A stretch of DNA of 64,000 nucleotides, taken from the NCBI RefSeq assembly GCF_001642735.1, contig NZ_LWHM01000032.1, positions 111,061-175,060 on the forward strand, given 5' to 3'. Shown here piece by piece: positions 38,924-47,952 of the stretch. A program made the translations under genes and the position numbers. Positions within the stretch are counted from its first letter, which is position 1. Each line of letters starts with the position of its first letter. The notes beneath the pieces are model-generated. The model did not search any database and had not been told where the DNA came from. It saw only the letters and a list, made by a program, of their open reading frames with translations. This stretch comes from Pseudohongiella nitratireducens (GTDB lineage Bacteria; Pseudomonadota; Gammaproteobacteria; Pseudomonadales; Pseudohongiellaceae).

Positions 38924-39523
38924 TTAATCAGCGTTATTGTCATTCCAGTCATACTCCATTTGCCTGGCTGTTTTTTGAGCAAGCTCCATGCTGGCCAGTT
39001 TGGACACTAGATGCAGGCTCATATCAATACCTGCTGAAATACCGCCAGAAGTGACCAATTTGCCTTGGTCGACCCAACGCTGTGCGGTTAACACTGTCAG
39101 AGCCGGATAGGATGCGCGCAAGTCTTCAATATCTTCCCAGTGCGTTGTCACGGTACGCCCAGACAATAGCCCGGCTTCGGCAAGCAGAAACGCACCGGTG
39201 CATACAGAAGCAACAGACGTTGCGCTTTCAGCCGTACTGGCAACCCATTCGATAATATGTGGTTTCTTTATTTCCCCAGTGTGAACGCCACCCGATACAA
39301 TTAAAACGTCAATGGCAGGGTGGTCGCTGATACTATAGTGAGGTGTGATCAGGAAATTTCCTCGGGCGTGAACCGGTTCTCTGTTTTCTGCGATTAAAAA
39401 AACGTTAAACAGATTTTCAGGACAGGATAATCGGCTGGCAGTTGAAAAGACTTCAAATGGACCGGAGAAGTCCAGCACTTCAGCATTGTCGTAAATGTAA
39501 ATGCCGATATTCATTTTATACAT
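38924..39523 (-). CDS. DJ-1/PfpI family protein, isonitrile-hydratase-like
   Basis: Protein of 199 residues with the class I glutamine amidotransferase-like fold. The nucleophile cysteine is in SVCTGAFLLAEAGLL, followed by TTHW, a pattern of the isonitrile hydratase (InhA) and AraC-sensor branch. No DNA-binding domain is attached. It is 6 bp from the next gene (DUF2306), so the two are likely co-transcribed. Confidence 0.85.
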   Translation of the reverse strand: MYKMNIGIYIYDNAEVLDFSGPFEVFSTASRLSCPENLFNVFLIAENREPVHARGNFLITPHYSISDHPAIDVLIVSGGVHTGEIKKPHIIEWVASTAESATSVASVCTGAFLLAEAGLLSGRTVTTHWEDIEDLRASYPALTVLTAQRWVDQGKLVTSGGISAGIDMSLHLVSKLASMELAQKTARQMEYDWNDNNAD

Positions 39524-39529
39524 CCTGTA

Positions 39530-39916
39530 TCAGCCAAATAACCAGCCGTGAATCAACCGGCCTGGTGATAGTGTAAACACTCCAGCGACCAATATTCCGC
39601 CAACGTAGAGGCCTACCATGTTTTTCCTGTGGGTTTTAATGTCACCTTGTCTGGCGGCATATAAAGCTCTACCGACTGAAAAGAAAACAACAAAACTAAG
39701 AATATGGATGATACCAAAGTGATTGAACAGCTGTGGCCCGACATAAGCGGGCATAAAAAGTGTAACCCCCGCAGTGATTACCATTAGGCTCATGTAGAGC
39801 TTGCCGATGGCCCGATGCTTGCCTGTGCCTTTTGACTGAGACAGCAGGTAAGCCCCGAGGAATATGGCAGGTATTATTGTCGCCAGGTGTACAGTCACCA
39901 GTTGCATGTAAGTCAT
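39530..39916 (-). CDS. Small membrane protein, DUF2306-like
   Basis: Protein of 128 residues with four hydrophobic helices. Family residues are visible: HLATIIPAIFLGAYLL, then KGTGKHRAIGKLYM and the KTHRKNMVGLYVGGI stretch. Conserved histidines in two helices have been taken as a sign of metal or haem binding in this family, but its role is unknown. It is upstream of the DJ-1-like gene in the same transcript. Confidence 0.82.
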   Translation of the reverse strand: MTYMQLVTVHLATIIPAIFLGAYLLSQSKGTGKHRAIGKLYMSLMVITAGVTLFMPAYVGPQLFNHFGIIHILSFVVFFSVGRALYAARQGDIKTHRKNMVGLYVGGILVAGVFTLSPGRLIHGWLFG

Positions 39917-39997
39917 AGCAGCATGAATATGTTATGAGTCATGGTTCTCCCCAGTTTACGTTCCGCCATGAACCTGACTCCCAGCGCGTTTAATCAA

Positions 39998-40411
39998 TCA
40001 GTCGATGGGTTTGCTGCGCAATGACTTGACCTTGCCGCGATGTGTTTTGTTATCAACCCGGCGCCTCTTCGCTGCACGGGGTGGTCGGGTAGGTCTGCGC
40101 ACCTTTTTGGGCTTTGTAGCAACTTTTATGAGCTCGACCAGCCGAGCGAGTGCATCAGCGCGGTTTTTCTCCTGGGTGCGGAAATTCTGCGCTTTAATGA
40201 TGACCACACCCTCTTGCGTGATGCGCTGATCATTCATGGCCAGGAGCTTTTCCTTACACCAGTCGGGCAAAGAGGATGACTGGATATCAAATCTCAGGTG
40301 GATAGCTGAGGAGACTTTATTGACATTTTGCCCACCGGAGCCTTGTGCCCGGATGGCAGACAGGTCGATCTCGTCATCTGGAATTGCAATAGTCTCTGAG
40401 ATAGTCAGCAT
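39998..40411 (-). CDS. arfB: Alternative ribosome-rescue factor ArfB (YaeJ)
   Basis: Peptidyl-tRNA hydrolase of 137 residues that frees stalled ribosomes. The catalytic GGQ lies in RAQGSGGQNVNKVSSAIHLRF (about 22-42). The basic C-terminal tail (KKVRRPTRPPRAAKRRR) enters the empty mRNA channel. Length and tail exclude a full release factor. It lies 5 bp downstream of an MmcQ/YjbR gene. Confidence 0.94.
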   Translation of the reverse strand: MLTISETIAIPDDEIDLSAIRAQGSGGQNVNKVSSAIHLRFDIQSSSLPDWCKEKLLAMNDQRITQEGVVIIKAQNFRTQEKNRADALARLVELIKVATKPKKVRRPTRPPRAAKRRRVDNKTHRGKVKSLRSKPID

Positions 40412-40416
40412 TGCGA

Positions 40417-40782
40417 TTAATCCTGGTTGAGTCCAAGTTCCTTTTGCTTCTTCTTTGTCAGCCCTAAGGAAACCAGGTAGTGAGATTGTGTCAGGTAATA
40501 CCTTAACGGTTCGTCATTCATACTGAAGTTATCGTATTTCTGGATCCATTTAAAGCCGCGGGATGCCAGGTAGGGTGCTGGCCGGTAACCGGGTTCGTCT
40601 TTAAGGAAATGATAATTTTGCTCAGAGACTTTAAAGCTATAGGCAGGTTGCCTGGATTTTGACCATCCAGCGATGGCAAACACTTTGCCGCCGACTTTCC
40701 AGACATCAGCTCCTCCCCACTGAACGACATGGGTCGTTGCAGGTAATGAGGCACAAAATATATTGTACTCATCGCGGGTCAT
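40417..40782 (-). CDS. MmcQ/YjbR family protein
   Basis: Protein of 121 residues with the CyaY-like fold of the MmcQ/YjbR group. Visible features are the N-terminal helix TRDEYNIFCASLP, WKVGGKVFAIAGW, and the C-terminal block SRGFKWIQKY with LTQSHYLVSLGLTKK. The family is often called DNA-binding, but its function is not settled. It is closely linked to arfB. Confidence 0.85.
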   Translation of the reverse strand: MTRDEYNIFCASLPATTHVVQWGGADVWKVGGKVFAIAGWSKSRQPAYSFKVSEQNYHFLKDEPGYRPAPYLASRGFKWIQKYDNFSMNDEPLRYYLTQSHYLVSLGLTKKKQKELGLNQD

Positions 40783-40836
40783 GATGAATATCCTGAGCCT
40801 GATTTTGTTTCCTGAATGGATAAACTTCTTGTATCG

Positions 40837-41052
40837 TTACTTCCAGCCTTGTCGCCAAGTCTCCTCATTCTGTAACTCTCGCCAATCTATTGAACGATCT
40901 CGTTTGGACATAATGGCTTCAATCAGACAGTAAATCACATTTCCATCTTCATCGAATTCGACTTCAGTGATGATGAAGTGTTTCTCTTTGTTGACTGGTT
41001 TTACTGCTGTCCATTTACTGTTGAGTAATTTTCTGGGGTTAATTTGATTCAC
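40837..41052 (-). CDS. Small tryptophan-rich protein (TIGR02450 type)
   Basis: Protein of 71 residues: INPRKLLNSKWTAVKPVNKEKHF at the start, and RDRSIDWRELQNEETWRQGW at the end. This matches the small Trp-rich family found in many gamma- and alphaproteobacteria. Its function is unknown. It is in the same direction as its neighbours but separated by about 55-100 bp. Confidence 0.85.
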   Translation of the reverse strand: MNQINPRKLLNSKWTAVKPVNKEKHFIITEVEFDEDGNVIYCLIEAIMSKRDRSIDWRELQNEETWRQGWK

Positions 41053-41154
41053 TGACCGTTGACCTCCATTAATTGAGATAATGACTAGAGACCGCCTTAA
41101 TGGGAGACATTTGTTTGTGGCTGTGCCTGAAGCATGAGTAAAATATCGCGTTGG

Positions 41155-41436
41155 CTAATTAACTTCTTGTATTTCGTAGTGACGCTCTACATTATTTGTC
41201 AGTTTACCCCAGTGTGAGCTTTTGACACGTTGTTGATGCGCGTCAAAAGACGCTCTGTCTATGAACTCCTCATAAACATCAAATCTAAGCGGGTTGTCTG
41301 CATTTTGATTGACTGCGAAAACGAGACAGCCGGGCTCTTCCAGGGTCAGTCTTATATGTTGGTTCAATTCGTTTTTTACAGCCATAAGGTCTGACTCAGT
41401 AACCAGAATGAACCCTTTTAGAATCAGCCTGGACAT
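41155..41436 (-). CDS. Antibiotic biosynthesis monooxygenase (ABM) domain protein
   Basis: Single ABM domain of 93 residues, a dimeric ferredoxin-like fold. Typical residues are EPGCLVFAVNQNADNPLRFDVYEEFIDRASFDAHQ, split over the two halves of the domain. Members degrade quinols or haem, or have unknown substrates. It precedes nothing obvious; the GST gene lies upstream on the same strand. Confidence 0.85.
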   Translation of the reverse strand: MSRLILKGFILVTESDLMAVKNELNQHIRLTLEEPGCLVFAVNQNADNPLRFDVYEEFIDRASFDAHQQRVKSSHWGKLTNNVERHYEIQEVN

Positions 41437-41488
41437 GAGTTATCCTCCAACCGTAGCTCTATGAATTGTCGCTACCGCGGCGGCTGAA

Positions 41489-42172
41489 TTATTCATGGCT
41501 TTTTCGTTCCTTGGCATCTTGGCTATCATGAGGAAAATAAACTGCTTTAGCACGTTCATGCCATTGAGGGTATTTTTGCATAATACCTTTGAATATATCG
41601 GACATCAGCCAGTCGTCCAGCCATTGCGCTAATGGCTGGTATGAGCTTGCATCAAACCACTTTTTGTCGACATGAGCGAACTGCCTTATAAAGGGAAAGA
41701 TCGCTAAATCGGCCAGTGTTGGACCCTCTCCCATTAAATAACGACTGGTTTCCAGGCGAGCATTGAGCTGGGACAGGAAAATCTCTCCTTTTTCGCGATA
41801 ATACATTTGGCTTTCTTCATAGCGATCTGAGTACTTATAGCGGTCCAGCGCCCATTTAAAGTCACCATCATTTTGCTCAATTAGATGAAATATATCGTTT
41901 TTTAATGCGTCAGGGAGCAATGCTTGCCCCCGCTCTTTATGTTGAGAGAGCGCAAACAGCATGATCTCCAGGCTTTCTTCCAGTACCTCACCGTTAGCAA
42001 GTTGCACTACAGGTACTGTCGCTTTGGGGCTGATTTTAATTAACGCACCGGGCTTATCTCGCAGTACCACTTCCCGCAACTCAAAGTAGTGATCAGGTAA
42101 ACAGTATGCAATAGCCAGGCGAGCCCGCATGGCATAGGGGCAGCGCCTGAAGGTATATAGAATGGCAGACAT
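41489..42172 (-). CDS. Glutathione S-transferase family protein
   Basis: Protein of 227 residues with an N-terminal thioredoxin fold (LYTFRRCPYAMRARLA, about 5-20, with the CPYA motif) and a helical C-terminal domain (GPTLADLAIFPFIRQ with the N-capping box aspartate). The CPYA motif gives it a glutaredoxin-like active site. It may form a small stress-related cluster with the ABM protein. The 268 bp to the next gene contain nothing recognisable. Confidence 0.87.
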   Translation of the reverse strand: MSAILYTFRRCPYAMRARLAIAYCLPDHYFELREVVLRDKPGALIKISPKATVPVVQLANGEVLEESLEIMLFALSQHKERGQALLPDALKNDIFHLIEQNDGDFKWALDRYKYSDRYEESQMYYREKGEIFLSQLNARLETSRYLMGEGPTLADLAIFPFIRQFAHVDKKWFDASSYQPLAQWLDDWLMSDIFKGIMQKYPQWHERAKAVYFPHDSQDAKERKSHE

Positions 42173-42440
42173 ATTATTCGGGTAAAGTTTTAGCGACTAA
42201 AGCCGATACTGAAACATATAGTCATGCAGAGCAATGAATTTTTCGCCCAGACAATAAATTATTGATGGTGGCGGAGGAATAACAGCAATAGACCGAAGAA
42301 AGCGTTTGCAGTCCAATCTTGTAGCCAGCTATTTGCCGATTCTCTCACCCCGAGTCCCAGATTCAAGATTTCAATGAGCGAGTGCTATTGCGCTGGCAGG
42401 TGATCAAGCAGTTTGATCATTGTATTAATGGAGTTACGTC

Positions 42441-44067
42441 ATGCAAATGTTTCACAACCTGTCTTTTAAGTGGAAAATCAGCATACCCTTGTTGCTGATT
42501 GTGTTGATTTTCATTATCAGCTCAACGATGGGTATTACCTCCTCACGTCAGATAGCTGACGATGCAGATAAGGTTGGCAACGTTTTCTTACAGCAAATCG
42601 TTCTGCTGCTGGAGGCTGACCGAGATCTTCATCAGGTGTTGATTGCTGAACGTTCTCTGGTCCATGAAGAGGGTGCCAGTACCGAGCAGCGCCAGGTTTA
42701 TGAAGAAAACAGTGCACAGTTCAAAGAGCGGGTAGACAGCGCGCTTGCGCTTGGCGAACTGGAAAACCTGGACTCTCATCGAAGTGAGTACGGCGCTTTA
42801 TAATCGCTGGTCTGAGGTCAGTAGTCGCGTCATTACCTTGATGGAAAATGGTCAGATTGAACTGGCGGCCAGACTCAGTCAAACGGACAGCAGTCAGGCC
42901 TTTGACGAGCTGCGCAACCTGATAGATGTTATTCAGGGGGAACAGATTGCACAGTCCGACTTCTACACTGCGCAGGCAATGAGTCGCAGCACTGATGCAG
43001 TTGTCAGACTGGTGATGGCTACTATCGTAGGTATGATTATTTCTGTTTTGATGGTGGTGTTTGTGCCGCCACTGATCACAAAACCTTTGTTGATCATTCG
43101 CAAAAATGTCGAAGGCATTGCTTCAGGCAATGGCGATTTGACGGCGCGAATTGCCGTTAGCAGTAAAGATGAAGTGGGAGACCTGGGTGAAAAGTTTAAT
43201 CTTTTCCTCGACAAGTTGCATACCATGGTCAGTCAGATCAAAAACTGTGCGCTGCAAGTGTCGGACTCCTCCACAGGTCTGGCCGAAATCTCCAGCATCA
43301 ATCGCAATGCCCTCAATACACAGAACCAGGCACTCGATACCGTCGTGAGCGCAGTTCATGAAATGTCCAAGGCGATTGGTGAAGTCGCACACAACACCAC
43401 ACTGACAGCAGAAAAAGCCCAAAACGCGCAGGTTCTTAGCAGTAACGGCCTGGACACTGTTAACAAAGCTGTCACTCAGATCCAGGAAGTGTCTGCGCAA
43501 GTGGAAGGTGTTTCCGAACTGGTTGCCGGAGTCGAGGCGCAGGTTATCAACGTCACATCAGTGTTGGATGTTATCAAGGGAATCGCGGAACAAACCAACC
43601 TGCTCGCCCTGAATGCCGCAATTGAGGCAGCAAGGGCCGGTGAGCAGGGCCGCGGCTTTGCCGTGGTCGCCGACGAAGTGCGGACTCTGGCTAACCGCTC
43701 ACAAGAGTCGACTACCGATATTCAGGCGATGCTGGAAAAACTGCAGTCAGGGGTGTCGAATACTGTGGTTGCGATGCGCACCAGCGCAGGTGCAGCACTG
43801 GACTCGGTGAATACCGCCAATGAGGGCGGCAAGGCACTAAGCGAAATTAACGACTCCGTGGTATCAATAGCCGATATGACCGTGCACGTTGCCGCTGCGG
43901 TTGAAGAGCAAAGCGTGGTGATCGAAGAGATCAACCAGAACCTGGCCTCGATCAGTGAGCAATCTGTTACAACTTCTGATAGCGCGACGAAAACAGATCA
44001 GTCCAGCCAGGATTTGGGCGTGGCGTCCAGCGAGCTGATGGCCAACGTAGGCAACTTTAAACTGTGA
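42441..44067 (+). pseudogene. Methyl-accepting chemotaxis protein, split by a frameshift
   Basis: Two frames together encode one receptor. The first (42441-42803) gives the N-terminal helix (KISIPLLLIVLIFIISS) and part of a helical sensor. The second (read from about 42790 to 44067) gives the rest of the sensor, a second membrane helix ([17 protein letters not shown]), HAMP and the signalling domain with hairpin tip [20 protein letters not shown]. The frames differ by one base and overlap at 42745-42803. A one-base indel, perhaps in the TTT run near 42797, would restore a receptor of about 540 residues. It is either a recent pseudogene or a sequencing error. Confidence 0.85.
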
Positions 44068-44195
44068 GTTATTCCACATAAGCTGGGCTGCGTAGCATCG
44101 CTACACGCGACTTTCCCCGCTTCCAGGCCGTATCGCCAGGAATCGATAGCCACATTTCAAGCGCCCAGCCCAGGGAACGTGTAGAATGCTCGCCT

Positions 44196-45419
44196 ATGAC
44201 AGTGACAACCCCGGAAAATCGAGAATTCGATGTAGTGATCATCGGCGCCGGTGCTGCCGGGCTGATGTGTGCGGCGGTGGCAGGTGCGCGCGGTCGACGT
44301 GTGCTGTTACTGGACAGTGCCAACAAAGTGGGCAAAAAGATTCTCATGTCGGGTGGCGGTCGCTGTAACTTTACCAACATGCACTCGACGTCGGACAATT
44401 TTATTTCCGCCAACCCCCATTTCGCGAAATCGGCCCTCAGCCGCTATACCCCCTGGGATTTTATCGCGCTGGTGGAAAAGCACGGGGTACCCTACCACGA
44501 AAAAAAACTGGGCCAATTGTTCTGTGATCGCTCGTCCAAGGATATCGTTCGTTTGTTGCTGGACGAGTGCGATGCGATGGGTGTTCAGGTGCTCACCCAC
44601 TCGCCCGCCAGCAATATTCAACTGGGCGCTCCACTGTCTCAAGCCGCGTCACGCTCCCCGCATCGCCTGCAAACACCCCGGTTCTCAGTCAGCTGCGAAT
44701 CCCTGGTGATTGCCAGTGGTGGTTATTCGATTCCTACCTTGGGGTCCACCGGTTTTGGCTTTGATTTTGCCCGCTCGCTCGGTATTCCCGTATTGCCTAC
44801 GCGAGCCGGGCTGGTGCCGGTTACGCTGGAACCAAAGCAGCTCAGGAAGTTACAAGGTCTTGCAGGGGTATCCGTGGATACGGTAACCGCTGCCAGTGGA
44901 GCGGCATTTCGCGAGAATATTCTATTTACTCACAAGGGGCTAAGTGGACCGGCCATATTACAAGCCTCTTCTTACTGGCAGCCCGGTGAAGCGCTGGAGA
45001 TCGATCTGTTTCCGGGCCTGGATCTGGCCGAACACATTCACACAATGCAGCACCAGCGTCCCAAACTGGAACTGAAGAACCTGCTCGGCGAACAGCTCAC
45101 CAAACGGGTGGCCCAGCGCTGGTGTGATCTCTGGCTGGAGAGTAAGCCACTGGAGCAGCTGGGCAAGGACGATATCCAGCGTGTGGTGTCAGCCTGTAAA
45201 CCCTGGAAAGTCTGGCCTGCAGGCACGGAGGGGTACCGCACAGCCGAAGTGACACTCGGGGGCGTGGACACCAACGCGCTATCTTCCAAAACCATGGAAG
45301 CACGCAATCATCCCGGTTTGTATTTTATCGGCGAAGTCGTGGATGTGACGGGACACCTGGGTGGTCATAATTTCCAGTGGGCCTGGGCGTCAGGCCAGGC
45401 TGCAGGAGAGCGGGCATGA
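44196..45419 (+). CDS. FAD-dependent oxidoreductase of the BaiN/HI0933 (YhiN) family
   Basis: Flavoprotein of 407 residues. The FAD-binding VIIGAGAAGLMCA is at about 10-22, followed by the family signature KKILMSGGGRCNFTN. The C-terminal EVVDVTGHLGGHNFQWAWASG block closes the flavin site. Members are annotated as aminoacetone oxidase or as BaiN flavoproteins, but most have no tested function. Its stop overlaps the next start (ATGA), so the two genes are coupled. Confidence 0.9.
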   Translation: MTVTTPENREFDVVIIGAGAAGLMCAAVAGARGRRVLLLDSANKVGKKILMSGGGRCNFTNMHSTSDNFISANPHFAKSALSRYTPWDFIALVEKHGVPYHEKKLGQLFCDRSSKDIVRLLLDECDAMGVQVLTHSPASNIQLGAPLSQAASRSPHRLQTPRFSVSCESLVIASGGYSIPTLGSTGFGFDFARSLGIPVLPTRAGLVPVTLEPKQLRKLQGLAGVSVDTVTAASGAAFRENILFTHKGLSGPAILQASSYWQPGEALEIDLFPGLDLAEHIHTMQHQRPKLELKNLLGEQLTKRVAQRWCDLWLESKPLEQLGKDDIQRVVSACKPWKVWPAGTEGYRTAEVTLGGVDTNALSSKTMEARNHPGLYFIGEVVDVTGHLGGHNFQWAWASGQAAGERA

Positions 45420-45979
45420 GCGAACACACCGAAATCGAAGCCCAGGTGCGTGCATGGATTGACCGCTTCGTTGTGGGGCTGGGTCTCTGTCCCTTTGCTC
45501 GCCAGCCGGTTGAAGGGGAGCAGGTGAAAATCGTGGTAAGCCCAGCCCATGATAGTGAGGCCTTACTGGAAGAGTTGCAGCAGCAATTATTATGGCTCGA
45601 TGCACAGCCGCCCAGGGCGACGGAAACCACGTTGATTGTGGTCAAAGAAATGCTCGGTGATTTTCTCGATTACAACGATTTTCTGGATCTGGCTGACGCT
45701 CTGCTGATTAACCTCGGCTGGGACGGGCGATTTCAGTTTGCCAGCTTCCACCCCGACTATCAGTTCGCCGGCACTGATCCTGATGATGCGGAGAATTATA
45801 CTAACCGTGCACCCTGGCCGATTTTGCAACTGTTACGCGAAGACAGCCTGGAGACGGTGCTGGCCAGCTACCCGAACCCAGGACAGATTCCCGAACGCAA
45901 CATAGCCGCCATGAACCGTCTGGGGTCAACGGCGCTGGCAGAATTGCTTCAAAAATGTCGCGAGGCGAAGCCTAAATAA
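45416..45979 (+). CDS. DUF1415 family protein
   Basis: Protein of 187 residues, starting at the ATG that overlaps the previous stop. Family motifs are WIDRFVVGLGLCPFA near the start and FQFASFHPDYQFAGTDPDD in the middle, with NRAPWP following. The conserved cysteine and histidine could bind a metal. Function is unknown. It is translationally coupled to the BaiN-type flavoprotein, which suggests a shared role. Confidence 0.88.
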   Translation: MSEHTEIEAQVRAWIDRFVVGLGLCPFARQPVEGEQVKIVVSPAHDSEALLEELQQQLLWLDAQPPRATETTLIVVKEMLGDFLDYNDFLDLADALLINLGWDGRFQFASFHPDYQFAGTDPDDAENYTNRAPWPILQLLREDSLETVLASYPNPGQIPERNIAAMNRLGSTALAELLQKCREAKPK

Positions 45980-46043
45980 GGTGCCGGGATAGCCACCTGT
46001 TGCTTCAGCGTTGATCCACTTCAGAGACTTCGGAGGATAGTTT

Positions 46044-47909
46044 ATGAGAGTTAAGCAAGCACCAGTAAACCATGGTCGCAAAAACCTTGCCGCGGCCATG
46101 CTATCAATCGTACTGGTCTGTCTGAGCTGGACAGTCAGCGCCGCTGAAACCCGCTATCAGGTGGACTTGTCCGAACGCAATATGCAACAAGTGACCATTG
46201 AGGCGCGATTCACTGAGGTGACCGGAGACACGCTGGATTTTCACCTGCCCGTGTGGCGTTCCGGTCTGTATCTGGTGCTGGACTTCGTCGGCACTGTCTC
46301 GGGCCTGGAGGTCAGCGATGAAAATGGTGAGCCGCTTGCCTTCGAGCAGACCGCCAAGTCTTCCTGGCGAGTCAGCAGGCCCGATGCCGGCAGCGGGGAT
46401 GTCGTGGTTCGATACCGTGTTTATGCGGACAGCCTCACTGACCGCACACGCCACGTCAATGCGGACCATGCCTTTCTGAATCCGGCCGCGGTGTTTGTTT
46501 ATGCTGATCAGTTTCGCGACCTGCCTGTCGACTTGACCCTGGACCTGCCAGAGGGCTGGCAGGCGGCCAGCGGCATGGAGCAACCTGATCCGGGTCGCTT
46601 TGTGGCGCCACATTATGACCGCCTGGTGGATTCACCGATTGAGGCAGGTACCTTCGATCTGGTTTCATTTGAAGCAGCGGGCATGAACATCGATTTTCTG
46701 ATTGATGGTATCTGGGATGGCGATGAAGAGCGGCTCATCGAGGATATGAGTGCGCTCGTAACAGCCACAGCCGAGGTGTTTGCTGACGCCAATCGTGGCT
46801 TGCCGACGGATTATTACCTGTTCATGCTGCACAGCGGAGATGGCCTTGGCGGGGGTACCGAGTACTACAACAGCACGGTGGTCCACACCGACCCGCGCGC
46901 ATTCTGGGACGATGATCGCTGGCAGGGCTTTCTGGGGCTCATGGCCCATGAGTTTTTTCACACCTGGAACGTCAAGCGCTTCCGGCCAGCGTCAATTGAC
47001 CGGTATGACTACCAGAATATCAATTACACGGAACTGCTCTGGGTCGCCGAGGGCCTGACCAGTTATTACGATCAGCTGTTGCCGGTCCGTGCGGGTCTGA
47101 TACCGGTGGGCGAATATCGCGAGCAGCTTGCCGGTGCCATCAGCAGTGTGGTGGATGCGCCCGGCTACAGTCAGGACACGCTGGCGCGAGCCAGTCTTGA
47201 GGCCTGGACCAAGGGCTATCACCGCGGCGCTGACCGCGCAGCAGACAAGCGCAACCGCACGATATCATTTTACAGCCAGGGCGGACTGCTGGGACTGGTG
47301 CTGGATATGGAGATTCGCCGGACAAGTAACGGTGACCGCAGCCTGGATACCGTCATGACTTCACTGTATGACGATTTCCCGCTAGGCAGTGGCGGCTTTA
47401 CCTATGCCGATTTTCGTGAGCGCCTGGCAGCCGCCGGCGATGATGCACTGGCCGAGCAACTGGACGGCTGGGTATACGACACCCAGCCACTGCCTCTGGC
47501 TGACGCGCTGCAATCGGTAGGCTGGGTGCTGGACCGTGAGGATACCAGCGAGAACCCGGTGCAAGTGTCACTGGATGTATCGTTGCGTGGCAATCCCCCG
47601 GTCGTTTTTTCGCCCCGTCTGGATGGCGCCGCATGGCAGGCGGGCATAAATGCCGGTGATGAACTGATAGCACTTAACGGGGTTCGCATTGGCAGTAACC
47701 TGGATGCCTTGCTCCGCCGTTATAGCCCAGGCGATGAAGTTGAGTTCTCACTGTTCCGCGACGGCCAGTTAAAAACGGTGCCGGTGACACTGAATCGGGT
47801 GCGTGCCGATCATGAGCTTGAGGTGGATGAGGACGCCAGTGAGGAGGCGCGTGGTGTACGTGCTGACTGGCTTGGTGGAATGGAGGAGGAAGAAGAGAGC
47901 GACGAGTGA
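46044..47909 (+). CDS. Exported M61-family metallopeptidase with PDZ domain
   Basis: Protein of 621 residues with a signal peptide (about 15-35). The zinc site HEFFHTWNVKRF lies at about residue 302, and the downstream glutamate is in WVAEGLTSYYDQLL. A C-terminal PDZ domain covers about 510-595 (AGINAGDELIALNGVRIG). M61 enzymes are glycyl aminopeptidases. The tail is highly acidic (EEEEESDE). It stands alone with an ATG preceded by a GGAGG-like site. Confidence 0.93.
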   Translation: MRVKQAPVNHGRKNLAAAMLSIVLVCLSWTVSAAETRYQVDLSERNMQQVTIEARFTEVTGDTLDFHLPVWRSGLYLVLDFVGTVSGLEVSDENGEPLAFEQTAKSSWRVSRPDAGSGDVVVRYRVYADSLTDRTRHVNADHAFLNPAAVFVYADQFRDLPVDLTLDLPEGWQAASGMEQPDPGRFVAPHYDRLVDSPIEAGTFDLVSFEAAGMNIDFLIDGIWDGDEERLIEDMSALVTATAEVFADANRGLPTDYYLFMLHSGDGLGGGTEYYNSTVVHTDPRAFWDDDRWQGFLGLMAHEFFHTWNVKRFRPASIDRYDYQNINYTELLWVAEGLTSYYDQLLPVRAGLIPVGEYREQLAGAISSVVDAPGYSQDTLARASLEAWTKGYHRGADRAADKRNRTISFYSQGGLLGLVLDMEIRRTSNGDRSLDTVMTSLYDDFPLGSGGFTYADFRERLAAAGDDALAEQLDGWVYDTQPLPLADALQSVGWVLDREDTSENPVQVSLDVSLRGNPPVVFSPRLDGAAWQAGINAGDELIALNGVRIGSNLDALLRRYSPGDEVEFSLFRDGQLKTVPVTLNRVRADHELEVDEDASEEARGVRADWLGGMEEEEESDE

Positions 47910-47952
47910 AGTTTGAATGCATGAATCGATGGTTTGTTAGGGCCAGTGTTTC

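Noticed and set aside
44085..44175. Terminator or structured RNA after the chemotaxis receptor (CTGGGCTG...CAGCCCAG, GTAGC/GCTAC)
   Set aside because: Stems are short, far apart, and without a T-run; not convincing.
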